Assembly: GCA_964630925.1 (NCBI GenBank) | Contig: CAZVZK010000118.1 | Span: 1 to 31,162, forward strand | Direction: 5' to 3' | Source: RGDT01 sp964630925 | GTDB taxonomy: Bacteria > Planctomycetota > Planctomycetia > Gemmatales > Gemmataceae | DNA length: 31,162 bases | Shown here: in pieces, positions 10,669-19,300 of the stretch | Layout of the letters: every line of letters starts with the position of its first letter | How positions within the stretch are numbered: position 1 is the stretch's first letter | Translations under genes and position numbers: made by a program | The notes under the pieces: generated by a model | The model's input: the letters and a program-made list of their open reading frames with translations, nothing else | Told to the model about the DNA's origin: nothing | Databases searched by the model: none

Positions 10669-11933
10669 ATGGCGAAGAAGAAATCGGCGCTTCGGGCCCC
10701 GATCCTGCCGCACTGGCACGCCAGCGGCGACGTGCTGCTGAAGGCGCTCGTCGCCAACGGCGGCGACCTCGTCGCCGCCGTGAAGGCCGCCAGCGGCCAG
10801 ATGGCCGTCGGCAAGGACGGCCCCGAGAGCCTGCACCTCTGGCGCAGCCGCGTCGGCGATGAGGGCATGGAGGCGTTCGCCGGCTTCACGGGGGTCACGG
10901 CCTTCGAGTCGGGTGAGCGGATGACCGATGCGGCCCTCTTCCGCCTCCGCGCGATGACGAGGATGGAGCGCATCACTCTGATCTGAATCAGATGCGTATC
11001 ACCGGCGACGGCCTGCGCCACCTGGCGGGGATGACGGGGCTATGGGGCCTCCACCTCTTCTCTTGCACTCTCAACGACGAGGCGTTGACGCACATCCCCC
11101 GCCTCCCCTCTGTAACCTCCTTCAGCCTGAACAGCTCGTCCGGATGCACGACTGCGTGCCTGGAGTGCCTACACCGGTTGGAGAGCGTGACGAGCTTTAG
11201 CCTCAATGGGGCGCCCGCCGCCGGCCCCGGCCTACGGCACCTCGCCGCCTTGACGCGGCTCACGGATCTGGGGCTGGATAGCGGGACCACCCGCATCGTC
11301 ACGGACGACGACCTCACCCACCTCCCGCACTTGCCGACGGTCACACGCCTGTCGCTCCACCGAACCTTCGTAACCGACGCCGGCCTCCCCCACCTCTACC
11401 GACTCCCGGCCCTGGAGTCGCTCGATCTCGCGGGGACCAGCGTGAGCGACGCCGGAATCCCCCACCTCGCTGCCATGCCGGCCCTCCGCTCTGCGAACCT
11501 CAACCACACCAAGGTGACGCTCAGCGGCGTCCGCGAGCTGCAGGCCGCCCGGCCCGGCCTCGACATCAGCGCCCGCGACTGCACCGGAGAGCCGCCGCGC
11601 GAGCCGGACCCGGCGGCCCTCATCCGCCGGCCCGAACGACGCGAGGCCGCCCCGGTGGCGCGGTCGTGGGCGCGGATCGAAGCGTGGTTCGCGGCCAACC
11701 TGCCGGAGGCACTGGCGACGCTGCGTCCGCCGGCGTCGGTCATCGACCCCGACGTGCGGATGGTCGCCGAGGGGCACGCCATCGTCACCCACGGCGAGCC
11801 GAGGCCGGAGGGGACGTGCGGCGGCACGGGCCGCGTGCGTTGGCACCTGCGGCTCCACAAGGGCAAATGGCGGATCGAACGCCACGAGGGCGTCGATGAC
11901 CCGACGAAGCCGTGGAGGCTCGACCTCTCGTGA
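10669..11933 (+). pseudogene. Leucine-rich repeat protein, split by a frameshift
   Basis: The first part (10669-10986) starts at MAKKKSALRAP behind a GGAGG site and encodes 105 residues. Its end (MTDAALFRLRAMTRMERITLI) is half a leucine-rich repeat. A second frame opens at 10992 with MRITGDGLRHLAGMTGLWGL and continues with repeats of about 24 residues such as FVTDAGLPHLYRLPALESLDL and SVSDAGIPHLAAMPALRSANL up to about 11590. Joining the frames near 10981-10985, as after loss of one base, restores an unbroken repeat (RITLI-LNQM-RITGDGL). The last 100 residues (from RSWARIEAWFAANLPEAL) are a separate unknown domain. Whole product would be about 420 residues. If the frameshift is real, the second part could still be made separately, but no ribosome site is evident. 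Confidence 0.75.
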
Positions 11934-11997
11934 CAGCCCGTGTTGCGTCCGGCCGACGCCGGCGGTAGGCTGGGGGTGTCCCCGGAGGGCCGGCCTC

Positions 11998-12681
11998 ATG
12001 TCCGCAGGCGCGTTGGCGGAGATCGTTTACCCCGAGTCGGACGGCAAGCGCATGGCCGAGAACACCCGCCAGTGGCAGTGGATCCTCACGCTGGCGAACG
12101 GCCTCGTCGCCCTCTTCCGTCTTCGGGACGATGTCTTCGTCGGCGGTGATCTGCTGTGGTACGCCGTCGAGGGCGACCCCGACGCCGCCTGTGCCCCCGA
12201 CGTGTTCGTCGTCTTCGGCAGGCCGAAGGGGCACCGCAAGAGCTACAAGCAATGGGAAGAGGGCGGCGTCCCCATGACCGTCGTCTTCGAGATCCTCTCC
12301 CCGGCCAACACCGCCCTGGAGATGGCCGACAAACTGGCCTTCTACGACGAGCACGGCGTGGAGGAGTATTACCTGTTCGACCCGGAGTCGGGGCGACTCA
12401 TCATCTACACCCGAGGCCGCGAGACGCTCCGCCGCATCCCCAAGCCACACGGCTTCACCAGCCCTCGTCTCGGCATCCGGTTCGACCTGTCCGGCGGCGA
12501 GCTGGCCGTCTTCGGCCCGGACGGCCGGCGTTTCCTGGGGCCTGCCGAGGCCGCCGAAGAGCGCGACGCCCTGCAACAACGGGCGGACCGCCTCGCCGCC
12601 CTCACGCGCAAGGCCCTCGCCGGCCAGGCCACCCCCGAAGAGATGCTCGAGCTCCAACGCCTCGTCGCCGAGACGCCGTGA
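11998..12681 (+). CDS. Uma2 family (PD-(D/E)XK-like) endonuclease
   Basis: Predicted 227-residue protein of the Uma2 family, a restriction-endonuclease-like fold abundant in planctomycetes and cyanobacteria and of unclear biological role. The family pattern is visible: APDVFVVFG with the first acidic residue, TVVFEILSPAN with the Glu before the SP turn, then DKLAFYDEHGVEEYYLFDPE with the Lys. The C-terminal 45 residues are charged and probably coiled coil (EERDALQQRADRLAALTRKAL), as is usual in this family. The start at 11998 has a GGAGGG site about 12 bases upstream. Its stop is 6 bases from the convergent stop of the second DUF4058-like gene. Confidence 0.88.
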   Translation: MSAGALAEIVYPESDGKRMAENTRQWQWILTLANGLVALFRLRDDVFVGGDLLWYAVEGDPDAACAPDVFVVFGRPKGHRKSYKQWEEGGVPMTVVFEILSPANTALEMADKLAFYDEHGVEEYYLFDPESGRLIIYTRGRETLRRIPKPHGFTSPRLGIRFDLSGGELAVFGPDGRRFLGPAEAAEERDALQQRADRLAALTRKALAGQATPEEMLELQRLVAETP

Positions 12682-12687
12682 CCGTCC

Positions 12688-13404
12688 TCACGCCAGCGCC
12701 GCGTGGTCGATGTCCGGCATACCCTCCCAGGCGGCCATGTAGGTGCGCTCCAGCGGCACCGATACGTAGAAGTCCGGCTCCAGGTACAGGGGCATATCCG
12801 TCAGGACACGTCCGACGGCCGTCGGCTCCACATGCGCCTCCGTCAACCCGCCCACGTAGCTCGCCAGCGTGAGCGGCTGGCCCGCCGGGGGCGAGAACGG
12901 CTCCCCGCCGATCAGTCGCCAGATCACGTTATGCAGGCCGTCGGGGTCGCGTGGCGTCGGCGGGTGCAGATCGACGACGAGGACGTGGATGCCCTGCGAC
13001 AGCGCCGCCGCCACCTTGCCGACGAAGGTATCCATGGCGTACAGGCTCGACTTGTTCCCCGCCGAGACGATCTCGATGAGCGCGACGATGCGGTCCCCGC
13101 TCTGATGCCGGATGACGACAAGCCGCTGCGCCCGCGTGTACGCCGCCCGCTCCAGCTTGAAGTTGAACGCCGTCCGCGGCGGCGCGAGCGTCGCCGTGCT
13201 GCCCGACCTCGGCGGGGAGGCGGGGAGGGGGCGTTGCAAGGTCAGCACGTCCGCGCCGAGGCCACCAGCGGCCTGCTCGGCGCGAGCGTAGTAACCTTCA
13301 GGGAGGACGGTACGGTTCAGTGCCTTTAGTAGTTCCGCGAGCCATCCGAGATGGAACGCGTGGAACGTCCCGTCGCTCACCCTCGACCAGTCGTGGATCG
13401 GCAT
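12688..13404 (-). CDS. DUF4058-like family protein, paralogue 2
   Basis: Predicted 238-residue paralogue of the protein at 5361-6080, with the same MPIHDWSRVSDG start and the same EGMP-IDHAALA end. The core IVALIEIVSAGNKSS and HVLVVDLHPPTPRDP is kept, and differences are spread evenly, so both copies look intact and under selection. The function is unknown. It begins 10 bases after the DinB-family gene and is probably in one operon with it; its convergent neighbour is a Uma2 nuclease. Confidence 0.85.
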   Translation of the reverse strand: MPIHDWSRVSDGTFHAFHLGWLAELLKALNRTVLPEGYYARAEQAAGGLGADVLTLQRPLPASPPRSGSTATLAPPRTAFNFKLERAAYTRAQRLVVIRHQSGDRIVALIEIVSAGNKSSLYAMDTFVGKVAAALSQGIHVLVVDLHPPTPRDPDGLHNVIWRLIGGEPFSPPAGQPLTLASYVGGLTEAHVEPTAVGRVLTDMPLYLEPDFYVSVPLERTYMAAWEGMPDIDHAALA

Positions 13405-13414
13405 CGGCCCCCCC

Positions 13415-13885
13415 TCACGCCCCCAGCGCCTTACGCTTCTCCGCGATGAACGGCAGGTGGTGCGGGATGTGGTTCCGCGCCGTCGCCAGCAGACGCTCCA
13501 GCGTCAGCTCGCCACGCTCCGTGTGAACGCCCACCCGCGCGAACGCCTCGGGCGGCAGCTTCCGCAGGATGCGCAGCATCTGCGACCGCGTCATCTCGAT
13601 GATCCGCAGCTCCTCCTCCACGTCGCGCTCGTGGTAGTGCAGCCCGGCCAGGAATTTGTTCTCGTCCGCCCCCAGCAGCGTCGGCTTCTCGTGCGTGATC
13701 ACGCGCTTCATCCGGTCGGCGATGATCGGCTCGAAGTCCGCGATGTGGCACACCACCTCCAGCGTGGACATCTTCCCCGCCACAGGCTTCGCCAACAGTT
13801 GCTCGCGCGTCAGCCCCGACACAGCCGCCCGCAACTCCTTCGGCCCGCCGGCGTACTCGTTGATCAGCCCCGCGATGTCCGACAT
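13415..13885 (-). CDS. DinB family protein
   Basis: Predicted 156-residue four-helix-bundle protein of the DinB/YfiT superfamily. The metal-binding His pattern is present: VCHIADFEP near residue 47 in helix two and NHIPHHLPFIAEKR near the C-terminus. Characterised relatives are metal-dependent thiol transferases or of unknown function; no substrate can be assigned here. It is the first gene of a likely two-gene minus-strand operon with the DUF4058-like gene 10 bases downstream, and is divergent from the nuo operon. Confidence 0.85.
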   Translation of the reverse strand: MSDIAGLINEYAGGPKELRAAVSGLTREQLLAKPVAGKMSTLEVVCHIADFEPIIADRMKRVITHEKPTLLGADENKFLAGLHYHERDVEEELRIIEMTRSQMLRILRKLPPEAFARVGVHTERGELTLERLLATARNHIPHHLPFIAEKRKALGA

Positions 13886-13914
13886 GGCCCGGCCCTCCCT
13901 CGGGCGACCCGGCC

Positions 13915-13920
13915 ATTGTA
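13915..13920 (-). promoter_or_regulatory. Possible -10 element (TACAAT) of the DinB gene
   Basis: The minus strand reads ATACAATGG 30 bases before the DinB start, matching the motif before the kinase at 4840. No good -35 hexamer is seen. Confidence 0.35.
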
Positions 13921-13966
13921 TGGGCCCAGCGCTGCGCTTCGTGTCGCGGCTAACTCCGGATTCTCC

Positions 13967-13994
13967 TTGCCCCGGTGACGCCGCCCCCTATAAA
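13967..13994 (+). promoter_or_regulatory. Candidate sigma-70 promoter of the nuo operon
   Basis: TTGCCC at 13967-13972 and TATAAA at 13989-13994 are separated by 16 bases, close to the sigma-70 consensus. Transcription would start near 14001, about 80 bases before nuoA. The A/T-rich -10 stands out in very GC-rich sequence. Confidence 0.55.
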
Positions 13995-14006
13995 TCTGTC
14001 TGCCCC

Positions 14007-14035
14007 CCCTCGGACGACCACCGAGGGTTCTTTTT
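14007..14035 (+). terminator. Intrinsic terminator or attenuator in the nuo leader
   Basis: CCCTCGG at 14007-14013 pairs perfectly with CCGAGGG at 14021-14027 across a 7-base loop, followed by TTCTTTTT (14028-14035). This is the form of a plus-strand intrinsic terminator. The genes just upstream are on the minus strand, so it either attenuates the nuo transcript or stops antisense read-through from the Uma2 gene. Confidence 0.6.
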
Positions 14036-14044
14036 CCGCCCCCA

Positions 14045-14062
14045 TCGTGAAAAACTTCACGA
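14045..14062. promoter_or_regulatory. Palindromic operator, Rex-like or CRP/FNR-like
   Basis: TCGTGAA at 14045-14051 and its exact complement TTCACGA at 14056-14062 flank AAAC. The layout equals the Rex (NADH-sensing repressor) box TTGTGAA-N4-TTCACAA with one change per arm, and also fits CRP-type TGTGA-N6-TCACA half-sites. It lies about 20 bases before nuoA. The identity of the regulator is inference. Confidence 0.45.
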
Positions 14063-14082
14063 ACCTCGGCCGGAGGCGAGGC

Positions 14083-14469
14083 ATGGATTTCAGCCTGACG
14101 ACCTACTACCCGGTCTACATCTACCTGATCGTGGTGCTGGGCTTCGCGGTGTCTGCCCCGCTGGTGGCCCACCTGATCGCGCCCAGCAAGGCCACCCCGG
14201 TCAAGCAGATGCCGTACGAGTCCGGCATGGACCCCATCGGCGACGCCCGGCAGAAGTTCGATGTGAAGTTCTACCTCATCGCCATCCTGTTCCTCGTCTT
14301 CGATGTGGAATTGCTCTTCCTGTACCCGTGGGCGGCCACCTATCAGGAAGGCTCGTGGATCCCCGCGGCGTTCAAGGACGTCGTCTTCTGGGAGATCCAG
14401 GCGTTCCTGGTGACCGTCATCGTCGCCTACGTCTACGCCTGGCGCAAGGGGGTTTTCAAATGGCGATAG
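14083..14469 (+). CDS. nuoA: NADH-quinone oxidoreductase subunit A
   Basis: Predicted 128-residue membrane subunit of complex I, usual length. It shows the three expected helices: YIYLIVVLGFAVSAPLVAHL near the N-terminus, FYLIAILFLVFDVELLFLYP in the middle and IQAFLVTVIVAYVYAWRKGV at the end. The conserved loop between helices one and two is PYESGMDPIGDARQKFDVKFY, which closes the quinone chamber together with NuoH and NuoD. The start at 14083 follows a GGAGG site; the longer in-frame opening from 13975 begins before the -10 box and is not credible. It overlaps nuoB by 10 bases and is the first gene of the operon. Confidence 0.96.
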   Translation: MDFSLTTYYPVYIYLIVVLGFAVSAPLVAHLIAPSKATPVKQMPYESGMDPIGDARQKFDVKFYLIAILFLVFDVELLFLYPWAATYQEGSWIPAAFKDVVFWEIQAFLVTVIVAYVYAWRKGVFKWR

Positions 14470-15047
14470 AGCCCGCCGAGGGCGTGATGCTCACCACCCT
14501 CGACCACCTCGCCAACTGGGTCCGCAAGAACAGCCTGTGGCCGATGCCCTTCGCCACGGCCTGCTGCGGGATCGAGCTGATGGCCACCGGCGCCAGCCGT
14601 CACGACATCGCCCGCTTCGGCTCCGAGGCCATGCGCTTCACGCCGCGGCAGTGCGACCTCATGATCGTCGCCGGCCGCGTCGTGATGAAGATGCTGCCGG
14701 TCCTGCAACGCATCTGGCTGCAGATGCCCGAGCCGAAGTGGTGCATCAGCATGGGCGCCTGCGCCAGCTCGGGAGGGGTCTTCGACACCTACGCCGTCGT
14801 CCAGGGCATCGACCGCTTCATCCCGGTGGACGTGTACGTCCCCGGCTGCCCGCCACGCCCGGAGCAGCTCATCCAGGCGGTGCTGGACATCCAGGACAAG
14901 ATCAAGCGCACTGGCACGCTGTCCGGCCGGGAGTTCGCCGCCCGGACGGCGTTCGACGGCCCGAGCCTCCACTCGTCCGACATCGCGGGCGGCGACAAGG
15001 TCGTCGCGCCGGGCAACTACAAAACCGCAACCCGCTTGCAGGGCTGA
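14460..15047 (+). CDS. nuoB: NADH-quinone oxidoreductase subunit B (cluster N2)
   Basis: Predicted 195-residue peripheral-arm subunit that carries the terminal 4Fe-4S cluster N2, the direct electron donor to quinone. All four ligands are present: the adjacent pair C35-C36 in ATACCGIELMA, C101 in SMGACASSGG and C130 in VPGCPPRPE. The last 40 residues form a family-variable tail. The gene overlaps nuoA by 10 bases and ends 4 bases before nuoC, so translation is tightly coupled. Confidence 0.96.
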   Translation: MAIEPAEGVMLTTLDHLANWVRKNSLWPMPFATACCGIELMATGASRHDIARFGSEAMRFTPRQCDLMIVAGRVVMKMLPVLQRIWLQMPEPKWCISMGACASSGGVFDTYAVVQGIDRFIPVDVYVPGCPPRPEQLIQAVLDIQDKIKRTGTLSGREFAARTAFDGPSLHSSDIAGGDKVVAPGNYKTATRLQG

Positions 15048-15051
15048 CGCC

Positions 15052-15570
15052 ATGACGCTCGCCGACAAGCAGGCCCGTTTCGACGCCACCGTGGCGAAGC
15101 TCCGCGAGAAGTTCCCGGACGCCGTGCAGACGTCCGTCTTCCGCGAGAACTTCCGCGCCCTGGTGCCGGCCGAGCAGGTGTACGCCATCCTCGAGGCCCT
15201 CAAGGGCCAGGGCTTCGACATGCTGGCCGAGCTGGGGGCGGCGGACTACCTGCACTACCCCGACGCCAAGGACCGCTTCGGCGTGTGGTACATCCTGACG
15301 AACGTCACGACGGGCGAGCGGATCATCGTCAAGACGTTCGTCAACGACCCCGCCCCGAAGCTCCCCTCGGTCTACGCCCTGTGGCGTGGCAGCGACTGGA
15401 TGGAGCGCGAGGTGTACGACATGTACGGGGTGGAGTTCGTCGGCCACCCCGACATGCGGCGCATCCTCATGCCGGACGAGTACACCTCGTTCCCGCTCCG
15501 CAAGGACTACCCGATGCGTGGCCGGGGCGAGCGCCACAACTTCCAGCCCATCGTCCGCGCGGACAGTTGA
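15052..15570 (+). CDS. nuoC: NADH-quinone oxidoreductase subunit C
   Basis: Predicted 172-residue subunit of the peripheral arm, a structural partner of NuoD with no cofactor. The family signature is clear near residues 115-150: DWMEREVYDMYGVEFVGHPD followed by RRILMPDEYTSFPLRKDYP. It is separate from nuoD, not fused as in E. coli. The N-terminus starts directly in the conserved fold. A GGAGG-like site precedes the downstream nuoD start 15 bases after this stop. Confidence 0.95.
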   Translation: MTLADKQARFDATVAKLREKFPDAVQTSVFRENFRALVPAEQVYAILEALKGQGFDMLAELGAADYLHYPDAKDRFGVWYILTNVTTGERIIVKTFVNDPAPKLPSVYALWRGSDWMEREVYDMYGVEFVGHPDMRRILMPDEYTSFPLRKDYPMRGRGERHNFQPIVRADS

Positions 15571-15585
15571 CAGGAGGCGAGCGCC

Positions 15586-16815
15586 ATGCCGTTGGAACTA
15601 GCGGACGCCATCGCCCCCCCGGAAGGGCCGGAGAGGGACTACCTCTGGACCCTCAACTTCGGGCCGCAGCACCCGGCCACCCACACCACGCTCCGCCTCA
15701 TCCTGACGCTCGACGGCGAGACCATCGTCAAGGCGGTGCCGGACATCGGTTACCTGCACTCGGGGTTCGAGAAGCTCGGCGAGCACCTCGACTTCAACCA
15801 GTACGTCACCATCGTCGACCGGATGAACTACATCTCGCCGGTCGCCAACGAGATCGCCTGGCACCAGTCCGTCGAGGCGCTCCTCGGCATCGAGATAACG
15901 CCCCGCGCGAAGTACATCCGCACCATCTTCGGTGAATTGAGCCGCATCCACGACCACCTGCTGTGCTGCGGGGCGGCGGCCCTCGACCTCGGCGGCTTCA
16001 CCGCCTTCCTCTACGCCTTCAACCAGCGCGAGAAGATCTACGACATCCAGGAGACCGCGAGCGGCCAGCGCTTCCACCCCAGCTTCACCCGCGTCGGCGG
16101 GCTGATGAAGGACGTGGACGAGGCGTGGATCGCCAAGGTGCGTGAGTTCGTGCGGACGTTCCCCAAGGCCCACGCCGACGTGGTGCGCCTCCTCAACCGC
16201 AACCGCATCTTCCTCGAACGCTGCCAGGGCGTCGGCGTCCTCACCCGCGAGGACGCCATCAACCTCAGCGCCACGGGGCCGCTCGCCCGCAGCGCCGGCG
16301 TCGTCCGCGACCTGCGCAAGGACGAGCCATATCTCGCCTACGGCGAGCTGGCGTCGTCGTTCAAGGTGGTCTGCGCCAAGGAGGGCGACTGCCTCGCCCG
16401 CTACCTCGTCCGCATGGACGAGATGCTCGAGAGCCTGAAGATCATCCACGCCGCCATCGAGAACCTCCCGACGGGGCCGGTGAACGTGGACGCCGACAGC
16501 AAGGCGGTGCTGCCCAACCAGATGAGCGTGTACCGCTCCATCGAGGGCCTGATCCACCACTTCGAATTGATCATGACCAACCGCCAGTGGAAGACGCCGG
16601 CCGAGGAGGTCTACACCGCCATCGAGTCGCCCAACGGCGAATTGGGCTTCTACGTCATCGCGGACGGCAGCGGCACGGCGTACCGCGCCCGCACGAGGCC
16701 GCCGTCGTTCATCCACTTCCAGATGTTCCCGTACCTCATGGTCGGGCATCAGTTGTCGGACGTGGTGGCGGTGCTGGGCAGCCTGAACATCATCGCGGCC
16801 GAACTGGACAGGTGA
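15586..16815 (+). CDS. nuoD: NADH-quinone oxidoreductase subunit D (quinone site)
   Basis: Predicted 409-residue subunit with the 49-kDa fold, related to the large subunit of NiFe hydrogenases. Together with NuoB it forms the quinone-binding site. FGPQHPATH at 25-33 gives the loop His H33 and DRMNY gives Y82, which correspond by spacing to His38 and Tyr87 of the Thermus protein. Other conserved blocks are DIGYLHSGFEKLGE, GELSRIHDHLL and GSLNIIAAELDR at the end. Length is normal. A GGAGG site precedes the start, and nuoE begins 6 bases after the stop. Confidence 0.97.
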   Translation: MPLELADAIAPPEGPERDYLWTLNFGPQHPATHTTLRLILTLDGETIVKAVPDIGYLHSGFEKLGEHLDFNQYVTIVDRMNYISPVANEIAWHQSVEALLGIEITPRAKYIRTIFGELSRIHDHLLCCGAAALDLGGFTAFLYAFNQREKIYDIQETASGQRFHPSFTRVGGLMKDVDEAWIAKVREFVRTFPKAHADVVRLLNRNRIFLERCQGVGVLTREDAINLSATGPLARSAGVVRDLRKDEPYLAYGELASSFKVVCAKEGDCLARYLVRMDEMLESLKIIHAAIENLPTGPVNVDADSKAVLPNQMSVYRSIEGLIHHFELIMTNRQWKTPAEEVYTAIESPNGELGFYVIADGSGTAYRARTRPPSFIHFQMFPYLMVGHQLSDVVAVLGSLNIIAAELDR

Positions 16816-16821
16816 GGAGAC

Positions 16822-17301
16822 ATGGGCGTTCTCAGCGAATCCATCGTGTCGCAAATCAAGGCCCTCCTGCCGCGCTACCCCAGCAAGCAGGCGGTGACGC
16901 TGCCGGCGCTGCACATGGTGCAGGACGAGATGCGCTGCGTGCCGCTCGACGCGATCCGCGAGATCGCCGACCTGCTCGACCTCAGCCCGGCGGAGGTCAA
17001 CGACACGATGAGCTTCTACGGCATCTTCCGCGACGAGAAGCACCCGCTGGGCAAGAAGCGGCTGTGGGTGTGCCGCGGCCTGGCGTGCGCCCTCATGGGC
17101 GGCGAGGAGGTCCTGGGGGCGGTGTGCGACAAGCTGCACGTCAAGCCGGGCGGCACGAGTGCCGACGGCAAGATCACCGTCGAGTTCGCCGAGTGCATCG
17201 GCGTGTGTGAGGGGGCGCCGGCCGTCATGATCGACGACTCCGGCCGGCCCAACGTGACGCTCGACAAGGTCGACGGGCTGTTGACGGAGCTGAGATCGTA
17301 G
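16822..17301 (+). CDS. nuoE: NADH-quinone oxidoreductase subunit E (2Fe-2S N1a)
   Basis: Predicted 159-residue thioredoxin-like subunit that holds the 2Fe-2S cluster N1a beside the FMN of NuoF. The four ligands are C84 and C89 (VCRGLACALMG) and C125 and C129 (AECIGVCEGAP), in the standard C-x4-C and C-x3-C spacing. The helical N-terminus (ALLPRYPSKQAVTLPALHMV) is typical. The stop codon TAG lies inside the first unit of a palindromic repeat that fills the gap to nuoF, so the repeat seems to have inserted exactly at the end of this gene. Confidence 0.96.
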   Translation: MGVLSESIVSQIKALLPRYPSKQAVTLPALHMVQDEMRCVPLDAIREIADLLDLSPAEVNDTMSFYGIFRDEKHPLGKKRLWVCRGLACALMGGEEVLGAVCDKLHVKPGGTSADGKITVEFAECIGVCEGAPAVMIDDSGRPNVTLDKVDGLLTELRS

Positions 17302-17407
17302 TGACAGGCTGCCAGCCTGTCCTGTGCGAGGCAGGTGAGAACGAGAAGACCGTAGTGACAGGCTGCCAGCCTGTCCTGTGCGAGGCAGGCTGGCAGCCTG
17401 CCCTACG
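17297..17407. repeat. Tandem and inverted palindromic repeat between nuoE and nuoF
   Basis: A 39-base unit beginning CGTAGTGACAGGCTGCCAG occurs twice without change (17297-17335 and 17351-17389). Each contains the 19-base perfect palindrome GACAGGCTGCCAGCCTGTC. The second unit is followed by an inverted half (17390-17407, ending CCCTACG) that mirrors its beginning, so 17351-17407 has CGTAG...CTACG ends. The repeat is free of in-frame stops in the frame of nuoF, encoding a GCQPVLCEAG repeat. It looks like an extragenic palindromic repeat family, and its RNA would fold into strong hairpins within the operon transcript. Confidence 0.85.
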
Positions 17408-17429
17408 AGATGAGAGAAGAGAGCCTCCC

Positions 17430-18763
<1,334 letters not shown>

Positions 18764-18764
<1 letters not shown>

Positions 18765-19270
18765 TGCTCAGGCCATCACTCCTCTTGGCGCTCTTCATCG
18801 CCCTCCCGCTGTCCGTGTCCTCCTCCGGCTGCAAGAAGAAGGAGGCGGACCCGCCCAAGGACGGCGGCGCCCCCGTCGCCGACGGCGACAAGGAGCATTT
18901 CCGCTTCCGGCCCAAGGAGGGGTCGTCCACCGTCCTCGGCAAGGCGCGTGACCGGGCGCTGGACGCCGAGGTCATCAACGAGATGCGGCAGATCCCCACG
19001 ATGATCATGGCGGACAACCCCGTCAGCCCGGCCTCGCCCGGTGACGAGCGCGGCTGGCAGGCCCTCCTGCGCGACTGCCGCACCCTGCGTGGCCTACAGG
19101 CCAAGGGCGAGCTGGTGTACTTCAACAACGTCCGGTTGAACACGCCCAACACCGTGCTGATGTACGAGAAGCGCGTCGTGGACGAGGACGACGGCATCGT
19201 GCTGACGGCGGACGGCAGGGCCGAACGCATGAACAAGGCCCAGCTCGACAAGCTGACGAAGCCCCGCTAG
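18764..19270 (+). CDS. Putative lipoprotein encoded inside the nuo operon
   Basis: Predicted 168-residue protein that I do not recognise. It opens with a lipoprotein signal peptide: LLLALFIALPLSV followed by the lipobox-like SSGC with C23 as the lipidated residue, then KKKEADPPKDGG. The mature part is hydrophilic; residues 45-168 look mixed alpha/beta, with blocks such as EVINEMRQIPTMIMADNP and ELVYFNNVRLNTPNTVLMYE. It would sit on the outer face of the cytoplasmic membrane or in the outer membrane. Its start overlaps the nuoF stop, and nuoG follows after 30 bases, so it is co-expressed with complex I. It might be an accessory subunit or assembly factor; this rests on location alone. Confidence 0.85.
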
Positions 19271-19300
19271 GAATGGACCCGCACCCACGAGCGACCCGCG

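Noticed and set aside
13975..14082. Longer N-terminus for nuoA
   Set aside because: It would begin before the -10 box and translate the terminator hairpin and operator; the family N-terminus fits the ATG at 14083.
15598..17139. A 513-codon minus-strand frame opposite nuoD and nuoE
   Set aside because: It is a shadow of conserved complex I genes; rich in Val, Asp, Arg and His with no recognisable domain.
17297..17407. CRISPR array
   Set aside because: There are only two full units with a 15-base gap, units are palindromic, and no cas genes are near; it is an extragenic palindromic repeat.
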